Source: Leucogyrophana mollusca
Taxonomy: Eukaryota; Basidiomycota; Agaricomycetes; Boletales
Direction of reading: 5' to 3'
NCBI GenBank assembly: GCA_021014945.1
Contig: MU266408.1
Coordinates: 47,009-111,008 of the forward strand
Length of the DNA stretch: 64,000 nucleotides
Shown here: positions 23,301-35,392 of the stretch, in pieces
Numbering within the stretch: the stretch's first letter is position 1
Layout of the letters: the number at the start of each line of letters is the position of its first letter
Translations under genes and position numbers: made by a program
Notes under the pieces: generated by a model
What the model saw: the letters and a program-made list of their open reading frames with translations, nothing else
The model's database searches: none
Told to the model about the DNA's origin: nothing

Positions 23301-24370
23301 AAACGCATGTAGATTTCAGACGGCGGTTCCTGACACTCCTATCTTTCAAGTTCCGTGAGTTTGGGAGTGTGACCGCTCTCAGCGTTATCGAAGCAGCGAA
23401 TGCCGGGGTGAAGAAGCTGGAGAATGACAAGGCTAAAGGTACGTGTCCCCTCGTTCGCAGTTGTGGAGCTGCTCTGTTCCTGATGAAAGTTCGCAAATGC
23501 TAGTGCTGGGCTCGTCAGAATTGTCGATGCTAATGACGCCTTTCGACTTAAAACGTCTCGAGTCATATGCGAACAACATGCTTGACTACCATGTTATTCT
23601 CGATCTCCTCCCGACGGTCGCGTCTCTGTATTTCGAAAAACGTTGTGGAGACGAAATCAAGCTCAGCGCTGTGCAAGCCTCCATTTTATTGGGGCTGGGT
23701 CTGCAACGGAAAACAATTGAGGAGGTAGAGGTTAGTATCATAAGTTTCGACGATGTTAGGGGACTTTTGATTTTTATTCTTGTTGGGCCAGGCTGAGCTG
23801 TCACTACCGGTTTCACAAGCCCTCGCTTTGTTCGTGAAGGTCATACGGAAGATCAGCAAACAGTTGATGGACATCCAGAAAGCCGCTATCGGCGCCGACA
23901 TTCCCATAGCCCCGCCGGCCAATGGATTTCGAGTCGATGCCAGCGGCGACACTGTAATAACCAGCTGGAAACCCGTAGAAGCTACAGTCGAAGAAGAGTT
24001 GAATGAGGCCGGAGACGAAGTATCCAAAGTAATGCGCGAGAAGCAGCGAGAGATGATCGACTCGCTCGATCTCACCAAGTAAGTACCACCACACTTCCGT
24101 GTGCCCTGCCAATCCATTTTATGGCTCGCCAGGGCGTCCATAATGATAACCTGAACCTGGTGAACTTATAGGTACGCAATAAACGATGCCTCTGCAGACT
24201 GGAGTGTGGCGGAGACGCAGGTATCGAAACTTGCGCAGGGGAGAGAAGGTGCAACTGTGATCAGCGTCAAGAGTACCGGAGCGACCGGGCAGAAACGGAA
24301 AGCGGAGGGGGGAGGTGGAGATGGGAAGGAGAAGAAGGGAACTCGGAGGGGGAAGAAGGTGAAACGGTAG
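20393..24370 (+). CDS. kre33: RNA cytidine acetyltransferase (Kre33/NAT10/TmcA family)
   Basis: Makes N4-acetylcytidine in 18S rRNA and some tRNAs in the nucleolus, using acetyl-CoA and ATP; needed for small ribosomal subunit maturation. Exons: 20393-20497, 20556-20647, 20800-20913, 20963-21143, 21194-21793, 21846-22682, 22750-22869, 22923-23062, 23118-23260, 23313-23438, 23504-23730, 23792-24078 and 24172-24370; every phase fits and the product is 1056 aa, a typical length for fungal Kre33. Visible landmarks are the N-terminal block RKQLDPRIP, the Walker A-like TAARGRGKSAALGL, the DEAA box (VIIDEAAAIPLPLV), the GNAT region (MGYGSRALKAL) and a Lys/Arg-rich tail (GKKVKR) fitting nucleolar location. 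Confidence 0.97.
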
Positions 24371-25363
24371 CGACTGAGTTGCCATTGCGGTGACAACGCG
24401 ATATTGGTCCGGCGTCCATCATTTAATATCATGCTGAGTGTTCGTTCGGACGACCATCATCTAACTTTACATACTTGTTGGAATTGCTGATGGAACAAAG
24501 AACGCCAACAGGAGATTAAACCTCCATGACGAAGAGGTAACTCGATATAGTCATGATTGTAACTTTCAAAAGGATGGCGCGAGCGGTCCAGCTTCGAAAA
24601 AATTGTAAATGAATGTACATGAAATCACGATGAAAGAGCGAAAATTCCAAGGGTTGACACTCACCACGACACGTCCAAGTAGCGAGAATAAGGGTTCGGA
24701 AACAGGTCAAGTTTCAGTACACGAATTTCATCGAAAATTTGCTGTGGTACGCCACGTGAATATCTTCGGCCTGCACCGCAGACAAGGCTAGCCTCCAACG
24801 AGTCTTGTCAACATTCGTCGTCCTCCCGGTTTCAGGCCCAAAGCTTCAAACTTCAAGCCTCGAGGCTACGAAAAAGAAGGATGACCTTATCCTGATCTAT
24901 CACGTCATTAACAGATTCCCCATTTCAACTAGGCGATATCTGCAGGATCTTCGCAAACAAAGAGCGGCAGTATAGCGGGTGAACAGGTCGGCCGACATCC
25001 CCCCAAACAATGCCAGAGTGTGCCCTACACTGTCCTCCCGCTTACAAAGAGGAATCTGGGAATTTCGTTTCTTGTGTTTGGGTACGCGATGAGAGCGGAG
25101 TCGCTGACACCAGCCGACGTCGCAGCCCCACACGACACCCCCGCCAAAGCCACGTGGGAATATGAAAATCGGGGAGAGGGAACCAGGATTCCTCCGAATC
25201 ATGTCAGGTGTTCTATCTTTTTCGTAACCTGGAGCCGTACTCAGTGCCTGAGATAGATTGTTGATCCTGATCCAAATGATATAAGGACGGCACCAAAACA
25301 AGCGATCTGGCTGAACGTTTGACCTCCAAACGTCCATACAGGTCTTTCCCAAACGCTCCCATC
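24371..25363. other. Intergenic region upstream of JEN-type transporter
   Basis: About 1 kb without a supportable gene. A minus-strand ORF of 150 codons at 24900-25352 has no recognisable motif and is judged a chance ORF. Confidence 0.5.
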
Positions 25364-27642
25364 ATGGCCCCCAAGTTCATCCAGAACCTCGTTCCTCGTC
25401 GTGAGAAGCGTGAGGGTGGCCAAAAACTATGGCCTGCACTGAAAAGTATTACATGGGTCCAATGGGCTCAGTTCTGGTCGGGGTCAGTACTCACATTCCT
25501 CGCTCTCCGACATATCGTGCTCATCCGTCTTCATTCCCTCCTCTTACGCATATCCTCGCTCGAAATTCTGTTTCCAGTTACATTGCATGGACCTGCGACG
25601 CCATAGACTTCTTCTCCGTTTCCTTAACTGTACCATTGCTCGCCAAGCAGTTTGGTAAAGAGACGACTTCGATTGTGCGTCGATCTCTGTCTCTTTTCAG
25701 CATGATCATAGTTCGACCAAACCCCACAGACGACTGCCATCACCCTCACGCTACTGTTCAGATCAGTTGGCGCCGTACGTGCCTACCTCCATCATAACTC
25801 GCGGTGAACTGACCAACTCATTTCATCTAGGTCATTTTCGGTATCCTATCAGATCGATTCGGCCGAAAATGGCCTCTGGTCTTCAATCTCATCCTCTGCT
25901 GCATATTTGAACTGGGAACTGGCTTCGTTCAGACCTACAGCCAATTCCTCGCTGTCCGCTCTTTATTCGGTATCGCCATGGGCGGCGTCTGGGGTCTCGC
26001 GTCTTCAACAGCCCTTGAGAACCTCCCCGTCGAGACCCGTGGTCTTGCAAGCGGCGTCTTACAGGAAGGATACGCAGTCGGTTACCTTCTCGCCGCCGTC
26101 ATCAACTTGACACTGGTCGCACAGTCACCGCAAACCTGGCGAACTCTTTTCTGGACTGGCGCCGGCATCTCCATGTTTGCCGCCGTCCTTCGCGCTCTGG
26201 TCCCAGAGAGCGAGGTCTTCTTGCGTGCCAAGGCAATCGAGAAGGCTAGAGGGACCACCACGACCAAGAAGACCCAGATCTTCTTGAGAGAGACCAAGGA
26301 GATGCTCAAACGTCATTGGCTTCTCTGCATCTACGCCGTTCTGCTCATGACCGGTACGTCCCTCCCGAGTGCCGCAATCGTTGTATTCTTATCCGGGTCG
26401 CACCAGGCTTTAACTTCTTGTCGCACGGGTCGCAGGTGGGTTGTCCCAGTTTGTCGATTTTACCCCACTCCCGGATCCGACCAACCTTTTCGTAGGACTT
26501 GTATCCCACTTATCTCGAAACATCGAAGAACTTTTCCGCGCACAACGCGACTGTCGCGACTATTATTGGGAACTGCGTAAGCCCTTTCATTTCATTCTCG
26601 TTAACGCCGTTATTAACGCATCTGTTCAGGGCGCCTTCGCGTGAGTACGCAATGTAGTCTACACGTGTGGCTTAAACTGACACTTGTGCGTAGGGGCGGC
26701 GCTATCGCCGGATGGGTCAGTCAGTATATCGGGCGTCGTCTGACTATCGTGTGAGTGCCTGCCGTGCGGTCCCTTCTCCCTAGCTAATCCGCTTGCCAGC
26801 ATCTGTGTGGTGCTCGTTGGAGGTATTAATTTCATTTCGCCAGTTAACCTTGAGACTAATACGGCGCGTCTCTGCAAGCGTTTATCCCGCTCTGGATTCT
26901 CCCTTCCTCTTTTGCTGCCCTCTCAGCTGGAGCATTCTGGATCCAGTTCGGAGTTCAAGGCGCATGGGGTGTCGTGCGTTGCCTTCCCTTGTCTACCGAG
27001 CGCCTAGCTGAAAGTGTGCATTTCCCGCACACATAGATCCCCATCCAGCTCGCAGAGCTGTCCCCTCCCGCATTCCGCGCTACCTTCCCTGGTGTAGCGT
27101 ACCAGGTTGGAAACGTAAGTGTTCTGTTTGCCCGGTATCTTTCAAACCCCTGACAATCGCAATCTAGATGATTTCCTCGGCCTCGGCCCAGATTGAAGCC
27201 AGTGCGTAAAGCCTCTTCCTATCCCCGCGAAAGGACACTGACGTCTATTGTTTCAAGCTGGTGGTAAGAACCTGAAGACGACCATCATTGAGAACGGTGT
27301 CCCTACCGTCGTGGCCGATTACGCGACTGTAAGTCATCGCCCCCCATACTCTCAACGCTGCTCTGACACATCTTTCTCAGGTGCAAGGCATATTCATCGG
27401 CGTCGTCGTCGCTTTCGTCATCTTCATCACTATCATTGGCCCGGAGTAAGTCCCTCAATACCCGCTCGTTGCGCTGAGCGAGGCTGATTCTTGTGCCGTG
27501 CTTGTTCAGAAACCACAGCTCGCACTTCGAGAAACACAAGACTGCGTTCGAAGAAGGCGGAGGTGCGGATGACGCAGTGCTCGAGGACGAATCGACAGGC
27601 TCGCAAGTGGGCGACGAGAAGAGTCTGCACGAGAGTGCTTGA
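25364..27642 (+). CDS. jen1: JEN-type monocarboxylate:H+ symporter (MFS)
   Basis: Imports lactate, pyruvate or acetate-like acids with protons across the plasma membrane. Exons: 25364-25482, 25578-25674, 25730-25774, 25831-26353, 26407-26435, 26496-26576, 26630-26640, 26694-26750, 26800-26822, 26879-26973, 27037-27114, 27168-27201, 27258-27328, 27381-27445 and 27510-27642; all 14 junctions fit, giving 486 aa with about 12 hydrophobic segments. The MFS loop motif DRFGRKW is present. The JEN signature N-x-x-S-H-x-S-Q-D-x-x-x-T is complete (residues 264-275, NFLSHGSQDLYPT), which sets it apart from sugar transporters; an intron splits it between Q and D. One exon is only 11 bases. The acidic, Ser-rich tail could serve regulated endocytosis, as known for yeast Jen1. 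Confidence 0.92.
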
Positions 27643-29511
27643 TGCTCAGGGATGGGAGCATCGGGTTTTAATATTTATGCTTTGATTTATTGTGCGCTGG
27701 GTTCCAGTCCTGCCTGCATGATAGCGTTGTACTGTTCTTTTACGTGCAAATAATGATAGTTTCTTTCGTCCTCGGCTGGATTGACACTTGCTGTGTGCCG
27801 TTTTTAGCGTTGCTGCAGGCTTGAGGTCTCATGGACTAGTTAACTTACTTGGCTCCTAAGTGCGCAAGGTGAATATCTCCGACTAGCTTGTATCATAAAT
27901 ATGTGTTGTTGGCTACCTTTGGCCCCACTGAGCCTACCAGTTCTCGACATCCTCCGCAGTCACACGGACACCGCAGAGATCGGCACGGTATGGTGACCCT
28001 CCCCTTCGGTCCTACGACTTTCGCACTCGGCACAGGCAAGCGTGCTGCATGATGAAGTCTTCCTGCTCGGGTGACGGGTACGTCTGGTCAAATCTTCAAA
28101 CGCGTGATAAGCCTTGGCAAGTCGATGGTGGTTTCCGTACCGAGTGCATTCAGGAGTTGAATCGCGTGGATAAGTCAAGGCTGCCAAGCAATGTCATCAT
28201 GGTAGCAATCGATGTGGCAGGGCAGTATGTGGCATGATGTGTTCAGTCGACGTCGCCTTTCGGTGGGCCTCGGATCTGCGAGTGGACGTCAACTACCATT
28301 TCCCGGGGAATGGTCCTCGCCACCTTCCCTCATCTCGCACGCTGTCACAATCATGTCCCCGAGGCATATATATTTTGCTCACCACGAACCTCTCGGGGTG
28401 TTCAACTCTTGGTTGAAGGGGACTGCAAAGGGGATGATTTGCAACCTAACGGCGCAGGGTACTTAGTGCACGGGTATTGTAGGATTGTTGCACAGCGTCG
28501 TGCTCGGCCATCTGCAATATGATGGTGACTGTACCGGTTAAGCAGGACGTTGACGTCACACAAAAGTGGTTGAAGGGAATGAAAGGGACCAGTTGGCCTT
28601 CTTGAAGGATGTTACAGCTGCTGTATTGGCGCTCAGCACAGCGATGACACAAAAAGGGGTAGCATTATAGATCGTAATCATGAAGGGATGATACAGGAGA
28701 ATCGGAGAGTCTGCCGAAGATCTGTCGGGAAGAGGAGTGGGTTAGCTAACGATAAAAGACAGTCAACAAGACGGGAAACAAAGAGTCTCATTCAAAAGTT
28801 AAGGTCATTTCCTGCGTCTCACGGCAGGTCGTATTCATTAAAATCAGTTTATTTTTTGGCAATCATGGACAAAAAACGGTCTGAAGAACTTCCGGTAAGA
28901 GTAAGCAACTCACCTGAAGAAAACTGCAGCAGGCAGTTGGGCCTGTCCCAGACAAAGTCGACATGCCACGACCACAAAATCGGCGTCGCGACATTTCCTA
29001 GGCATGGGTATGTATGCTCTCGAAGGTAACAAAGACTTGTAGAGTCAATGGCACTGTGTCGACGCTGGAAAAGACGAAACGACCAGCGTGGCAAGCCTTC
29101 TGATGATCCCTGAAGGATAAAGTTCGCAAATTTTATAACGCATTTTAGACGGAGTTCTAATTTCTGGCGGTGCTGAGGTTCAACAATGTCACCGCGAGCC
29201 TCGACGCGACGTTTCTTTAGACTTGACATTTTGAACGGTGTTCACTATCCTTCACAAACGATAATTTTCGATCTTCCCTTGAGAGATGTTACCGATTCTC
29301 ATGTCCGCATCACCTACGAAAGATATGACTGCCCTTTTTGCCACTGGCGAGAACTTACGCGTACAGCCGTTCAAACTTCATGGAATCTGGGGCCAAGCGT
29401 CACTAAGTTGGGCGCCACTGTGACGCATAGGACGGTCCTATCGTCATCTCTGAATCCTTGCATATCCCCCATCACTTCCCTGCATTTCTCTCCCAGAAAG
29501 AATTAAAGAGG
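27643..29511. other. Long intergenic stretch, possible decayed coding remnants
   Basis: About 1.9 kb. Minus-strand fragments at 27960-28190 look faintly coding in shifting frames (for example AIQLLNALGTETTIDLPRL), but I cannot assign a family or build a gene. The rest holds nothing recognisable. Confidence 0.35.
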
Positions 29512-30236
29512 ATGCCTATCAAGCTCGAAGGCAGCTGTCACTGCGGTGCCGTACGATTCACTGTACAAAGCAGCACCCCTGTTCCCTACCAGGTACAGAG
29601 ATTGATTTCAGAGGACTCCAAGAGCCTCGTTTGACTCTTTACGTGCATTAGCTGTGCGTCTGTTCCATTTGTCGTAAAGTTGGCGGCGTAGGTGGATCTA
29701 TCAATCTCGGCGCACACTCGGACACCCTCGAAGTCAAAGGCCGAGAGCACATTGGGTGGGTGACTGCTGGGACCGCATCCTCACACTGTTATCAACATCC
29801 TGATATTTTTCCAGGATCTCTAAAGCGGTTCTCAATCGCGACGCTCCGGATGAGTCTATCGCGTCCTCTGAACGAAACTTCTGCACCAAATGCTCCGCGA
29901 TGCTTTGGTTGTACCACGAGACCTGGTTAGTTATCCGTACATGCTTCCTGTGGACCGAGTCAGCGTTTTGATGTGGTTATTAGGCCTGAGCTTCTTCATC
30001 CGTTTGCGTCTGCTATCGACTCTCCTGAACTCGACCCCCCTGAGGAAATGGTCTGTGCAGAAACATCTTGGTTAATTTTGAAGTTCTTATTTTTCTTATT
30101 CTGGCAGGTTATTCTGATGATGAACTCGAAACCCGCCTACGTCCGCCTGCCTGAAGGCAAGAAGAGCGTTCACGAGAACTACGGGGAAGATTCGATCGAG
30201 GGTTGGCACAAGAAGCACGGGAAATTCGTTGAATAA
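29512..30236 (+). CDS. GFA/CENP-V domain protein (glutathione-dependent formaldehyde-activating enzyme family)
   Basis: Small zinc enzyme fold that in bacteria promotes the reaction of formaldehyde with glutathione; most fungal members have no proven substrate. Exons: 29512-29592, 29652-29755, 29815-29925, 29984-30050 and 30108-30236, all in phase, giving 163 aa. Structural-zinc and catalytic-zinc cysteines are visible: Cys9 and Cys11 (SCHCGAVRF), Cys29, Cys31 and Cys34 (CVCSICRK), Cys85 and Cys88 (FCTKCSAML). The end SIEGWHKKHGKFVE is typical of fungal members. For the last intron I used the donor after GAA ATG (30051) because the donor at TCT TG gives a stop. Confidence 0.9.
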
Positions 30237-30697
30237 ATTCCTCATGACGTACTCAAATTCTGGACCCCTGCTCATATGTGGCTCTACTTGCCCAAACTTA
30301 CGAGATTACTTACTACTCGTCTGTAGAGAACAACTGAGTCGGCAGGATCATTCGGTCGGTTTCCACAACTTGTCGCTGTTTATGGCGATGCGTGGAGTGG
30401 AGTTTATCAGACCTCGCTCCACAAGGTTAGTGAAGTGATGGTGGGAGAATTACCGCCGCGCCCAGCGCCCATAGTCAATGATAAGGATGACACCATCGGG
30501 GGCGAGGCATGCGATGTTCTCGAAAAACTCCCCCAAAGCCGCGGTGTAGGTACGGTCGCGATGCTCTGCCTGTCTAACTTAGTCTAACAGTCCAACCCAC
30601 CAGGGTGATTCCATATCAATGCGGTGCAAATAGGCGCTCCTAAGCCGAGCCTATATAGCGCACTTGGTCGCAATCGGATCGCACGCGTTAACAGTCC
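30237..30697. other. Spacer with a methyltransferase-like fragment
   Basis: Mostly non-coding; contains the short minus-strand fragment described at 30441-30563. Confidence 0.5.
30441..30563 (-). pseudogene. Possible 3' fragment of a SAM-dependent methyltransferase gene
   Basis: On the minus strand this reads RTYTAALGEFFENIA, then LAPDGVILIIDYG and a stop codon after WARR. The rhythm resembles the loop and strand after the central part of class I methyltransferases (xxPDGxxxIxDYG). No upstream exons with the SAM-binding glycine motif were found. Assignment rests on pattern memory and is weak. Confidence 0.3.
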
Positions 30698-33150
30698 ATG
30701 CGGCGATACCGCTTCAGTTTCAAGTCGTCACAGTCAAGCTCAGGGGAAAGTCAATCCAACATACCCCTGTTGCCTTTGCGCAATAAGCGATCGACCGGCA
30801 GTGAAGTTACGAGGAGCCGATCGCGTGCTTCCAAATTGCAGCTCTGGTCAATAGCCATCCTTCTTTGTCAAACCCTCATCGCAGTGTTTGGCTGGGGGTT
30901 ATTTGGCTGGGTTGTTCAACACAAGCAACTCCCGCTGCCAGATGACACTGTACGCTTCGTCAACGAGTCGCCGAGCGAGACAACCTTGATGGTTACGCTG
31001 ACGGCCACCGTACTATCGATTATGACTACATTGTAGGTGCCTCCCCTTGAATGCATCCTGCGCCTATCTAATGCGCCTTCTTGGTCTGTTAATGCCAGCT
31101 TCTTTGCAGCGGCTCTCCGGCAAGCATTCTGCACGAGATTGTCTGGCACTATCACTCTGTTTTTCCTCGCTGCTGGTATTGAGCTTTCGAAGGGTTCGTT
31201 CTTGCTATCGCGTCGACATGTGGTCTGGACACTCTCTTCCCCACCACGTGTCGGGATGCTATGTACGCTCACCGCTGGGTATGTTCCCCTGAGCTACAAC
31301 TGGATAACCTTGAAATGTGTGCACTGACGATGTGGTATTCAGGTGGATCACTCTTCTCACACCAACTCCCAATGTGTTGAATATGCCCATGAGTGGTGTG
31401 GAGCCCGACATTGTCAGCAGCGCATTTCCCGCCCCACCCCCAAATGGCAGCGGTCCCATTGGATATGGCGAAGGACCTCCCAGCACCGCTGTTAATCCCC
31501 TAGCTATATTGACCGGTGTTTCTGCTGCGGGAAAAAGTCCCGGTCTATCCAACATTATCAACTATAATGGTGCACCTTACAACATTACGACCGGCCAGTC
31601 ATGTCCGCTTATATGCTGTCTACTAAGGCGCTGATTCAAATCCTGCAGGTGGCATCATCCCAAGCAACGGCGAATACAAGGGAACATCGATATCGACAAA
31701 TGCCGCTGGGCTCGCTTTCTTTCACGGACCTATTCCCTCTCACGTGACATTCGACAGTGGTGAACCGCGTTACTTTGGGTTGGCAAGAAACTTCAGTATC
31801 TTTCAACAAGGCCTTTCAGCCAACGTGTCTTGTCAGCCGGCGAGGTCGCCTCGAGACACGTTGAATAACACATGGGAAGCCATCCCACACACCGTGGACA
31901 CTGTACATGGGGACAAGCAGTCGTTCACTCTGCGTCAGTATATCACGATTGCACAGTGTTCCAATCACACGGACAGTCTTAGCAGTGCGTTATTTCTTCT
32001 CTGGTGGTTCCATCCATGGGACTGACTCTTCGGGTTGTATGCTAGTGACGGATGTTTATACTATCAGAACGAATGCATCCGACGTGGCCTTCGATGGAAC
32101 GGGCTTGCTATCCATAGTGGTGTGCCCGTTTCGGGACCTTGCTAGGAATCATACATCTCGAACGTTCCGTGAGCGAGACCGCCGGCTTTTGTCTCGAGCA
32201 TGCACCTCATCCCTCACCGTTGCGACTTGGGACTCAAGTAATCCTCATGGAGGGATATGACACGTATGACTTCGTGTCTCCGACAATCTGCGAAGTCAAG
32301 CCAATGGTTACCTCGACTCGTGTTGACTACAACGGGGACATCATCAATGTCGCCGAGGTCACCAGCACCCGGCCACTCACAGAAGGTGATTCTCATCTCT
32401 CAGATCTTGTAGCCGGTTATGTGAGGTCGATCGTGTATTACTCTGCGCAAACGTTGTGGGCGAATATCATTGGGGAGGATCTCCTCTTTTTGCGGTCAGC
32501 AATTGGTAGTGACTCGAATTTTAAGGTCCAGTAACGCCAGTTAATCATCCTCGTGAGTATCGACTGTCATCATACGGGGCCATCTTCAAATCTCTCGGCG
32601 ATTATAGGAGGACTACTGGCGAGGGGTGGTCGAATTTCTGGGAACGATGAGACGAAATATTTATGCGACAGGCAAATTGCTAACAGGTGGTCGTGACAGC
32701 ACTATCGTTCGGGCTACTCGGCGAATGGCAGCTTTCCGAACAACGAGATACCGGCTAACATGTCTGCCCCGATACAAGACCATGTTCGTCGACACAATGG
32801 GATGGAGTTATCATTCTTCCACATCACTCCTCGCGCTCATTCCGACAACCACTATCGCGCTGCTGACGTTTGCTGCAATTACATGCAGCTTGTGCTGGGG
32901 CGCAAAGGTCAAAAGCCTGGATAAGGGTTCAGATGAAGTGTTGTTCGATCCCACGGATTCCTTGCATGTGGTCATGGCTTCTTCGGCGAGAGGGCTTACG
33001 GGCGTGCTGAAAGGCTTCAGCCCTAGTGGACTGAGAGAAAATGAAGAACTTAGAGTGCGTATACGGCTGGTGGGTGACGGAGGATGGGCACTCCTGGTGG
33101 ACGATACGAACTTGAACTCGACTGGTACGAGTGTGGATATCACAGAATGA
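30698..33150 (+). CDS. Large membrane protein of an agaricomycete family, function unknown
   Basis: Proposed exons: 30698-31032, 31099-31278, 31343-31602, 31649-31984, 32046-32127, 32174-32525 and 32608-33150, in phase, about 695 aa. Features: a Ser/Arg-rich N-terminus; a membrane helix (LQLWSIAILLCQTLIAVFGW); a second hydrophobic part with IELSKGSF and TAGWITLLTP; a long extracellular-like middle with many NxT/S sites; a last membrane helix (LLALIPTTTIALLTFAAI); and a cytosolic tail with FDPTDSLHVVMASSARG. I recall such proteins as common, unnamed multi-exon genes in mushrooms, but know no function. Between about 32690 and 32775 another frame reads GYSANGSFPNNEIPANMSAP, which fits the family better than the open frame, so two small compensating frameshifts are possible. 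Confidence 0.65.
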
Positions 33151-33466
33151 TATGTAGTCTTGCTTTGAACGATGGAATGTGAATTGACATCGAGAAACGA
33201 GTTGCTTTTAACAAGTTTATTCCCATACTGGAGGGGGGATGATCCTGATCAGCGGTGAGTATCGCCGAGTGAAACCGACGTCCATGCCGACAGGAGTTGT
33301 CAACCCCAGCTCGCTGACAATTAAGGTGTGAGAAGTGCAATTAGTTACGATCATAAATATTGGAGTATCGCATGTGAACCTGTGTGAGCCAAAAATGAGG
33401 TAGGTGGGGGTAGAGCATGTCTAAAAGCAAACTAAAATCCAACACCAAAGAAATGGCCCCCGCTGC
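33151..33466. other. Convergent spacer
   Basis: Holds the 3' ends of the membrane protein gene and GGC1. No gene seen. Confidence 0.5.
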
Positions 33467-34690
33467 TCAAACGTACTTCCCGAACAGGGGTATAAGTGAT
33501 TGTGCAAGGGTATAGCTGAACACCAGCTTCGGGCCCACCACTAGGATCTGAAGGGTTACAAGAACGCTTAGCCATCACATCACATCTTGTCAGAAGTATC
33601 ATGCGGCATACCTTCGGCGTTAGGCCCTTGAAGAACGCAGCTGGACCCTCGTTGCGCAACAAATCTTTCACAACTGTGACACCAGGAACTTTGTGCTCAA
33701 AGTTGGCGTTCTGGATACGAGTCTTGACGACGTCCAAGGGGGCCGCGATCGTAATGGACGCAACAGCACCGGCGATAGAAGCGATGAAGTTTTGCGTCCA
33801 GGTCGCTTTGGAGTAATCGCTGACACCAAGGACGTATTCCTTGGTTACAGCCGAGGCTCCGAAAAGCTATACAAGCAATGAGCGTCAGGATATTTGTGCC
33901 AGGTGATATGGAGATTGCAGAACATACTGCAAATGATCCAGGCGCGTTTCGTGCCATCGTCCATCCCCAGCCACGATAAAGTGTCGTGCCTTCCTCCATA
34001 AATATACGGATGACACCACGGCCTCGGAATGCTTCAGGGTTAACCTGCCTCTTGATCTTCAACGCGTCTAGAGGAAGGAGAACCTGTGTCAAGTTAGCGA
34101 AGAGGTTGTTTCGGATATTCAAGCTAGCATTACCACTTCGCCAATTCCAGTCAAACTGTGGCAGTATATCAATGCTGTTGCGCTTCAACGCTGTGCCCTA
34201 CTCACCTCCCTGCAGTGGCCTGCATCATCATTTTTCCTTTTCTCTCCCCAAAGGCACGAGTGAATTCGTCCTTGTAATTCCGCGCAATAATTTCGCTGAA
34301 CCATGGCTGCCCACCGAATTTGTATATCCGCTGGGAGACCTTATAGCCCGCAGCATAACCGAGTCCTGGGAACAGCGAAAGCAGTTTACGCCCTAGGGGG
34401 GCGGCTGCTTGATCGCGAAAAATTATGGGTGAGAGGGTGGAGAAGGAGACCTGGAACAAGTTGAGGATGAGAAGAAGAATGCGTTTATGATCCCACCTTT
34501 GCTTTGTTGCTCATAAGTCTCTTCGCGACAGTGTCGACCGGATGGAAAACGAGTAGCTCGGCGACACCTGTTTGCGCGTTACAATTCAGTGTCACGTTTA
34601 TGCTATCGCCAGGCACTCACCAGACGCCCCCGAACCCAATATACGAGCAGTACCAGACTCCTTGCCTTTGCCGGAAAGCGAGGGCGACAT
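33467..34690 (-). CDS. ggc1: Mitochondrial GTP/GDP carrier
   Basis: Inner-membrane carrier that exchanges GTP for GDP; its yeast counterpart is needed for mitochondrial DNA and iron balance. Exons: 34690-34621, 34567-34497, 34450-34206, 34155-34134, 34083-33928, 33866-33612 and 33547-33467; all phases fit, 299 aa, the usual carrier size. The three repeats carry FHPVDTVAKRLM, LLPLDALKIKRQ and APLDVVKTRIQ, the last two matching P-x-D-x-x-K. GGC1-specific stretches are present: LFPGLGYAAGYKVSQRIYK, YRGWGWTMARNAPGSFA and FFKGLTPK. The fourth exon is only 22 bases and encodes the end of helix 2's neighbour segment (LTGIGEV). Confidence 0.94.
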
Positions 34691-35392
34691 CGTGAGCGAG
34701 AAGAGGACAATTAAAAGGGAACTGAGGGATGGAGGTTTTGAGAGGGCTTTCGTCCAATGAGAGCTGTTATTGGCGAAAATATTAGGTCGATCCTACTGGA
34801 TGACTAAGCTTGCCTTTTTCAAGAATTTTTGTCAAATAACTGTGGGCAAAATGCGGAAGCCCTCCTCCGAAGTGCTCTCGATGGTCAAACGCCCAGCTGC
34901 ATGTGATGTCTGTGCCACAGGACTTTGAACTGTCCGTTTCTTTGGTACAGCAGGGCACAGCTGACTACCCTTGGCCTGCTCGATCAGTTGCTGTTTACCG
35001 GCCGCCATGACACGTCACTGCGATGGATCTCAAACTCATCACCTTGGATTGGTTCGATCCTTAGACGCCATACGCATGCCCAAACCCGTGCAAGGGTGGA
35101 CCAACCAGTAAGTGGCTAATCTGATTGGACAGATTTGATGTCTTGACAGAATGGATGGCAGGCTGAATGTTAAACCCTGCACCAATGAGCGCCTTATGTC
35201 ACGATTCTCTACTGTTATAACCTGATCGATGAAGACGCCAACACGCGTCCTTTGCGTTAAAATCCATTCAGACACTGGATCCTTAGGAACTTCGGTTTCA
35301 CGCCAATCTCAAAACCACAACGTTACGATCCATACAGTACGTACATACCAAGAAACAAGGGAACGCATGTCTGGGCAAGACAAGAAAACAGA
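34691..35392. other. Spacer between GGC1 and GTPase 1
   Basis: About 700 bases: the GGC1 promoter and the 3' side of GTPase 1. No gene or repeat recognised. Confidence 0.5.

Noticed and set aside
24900..25352. Minus-strand ORF of 150 codons upstream of the JEN transporter
   Set aside because: No motif, no splice context and it overlaps the likely transporter promoter.
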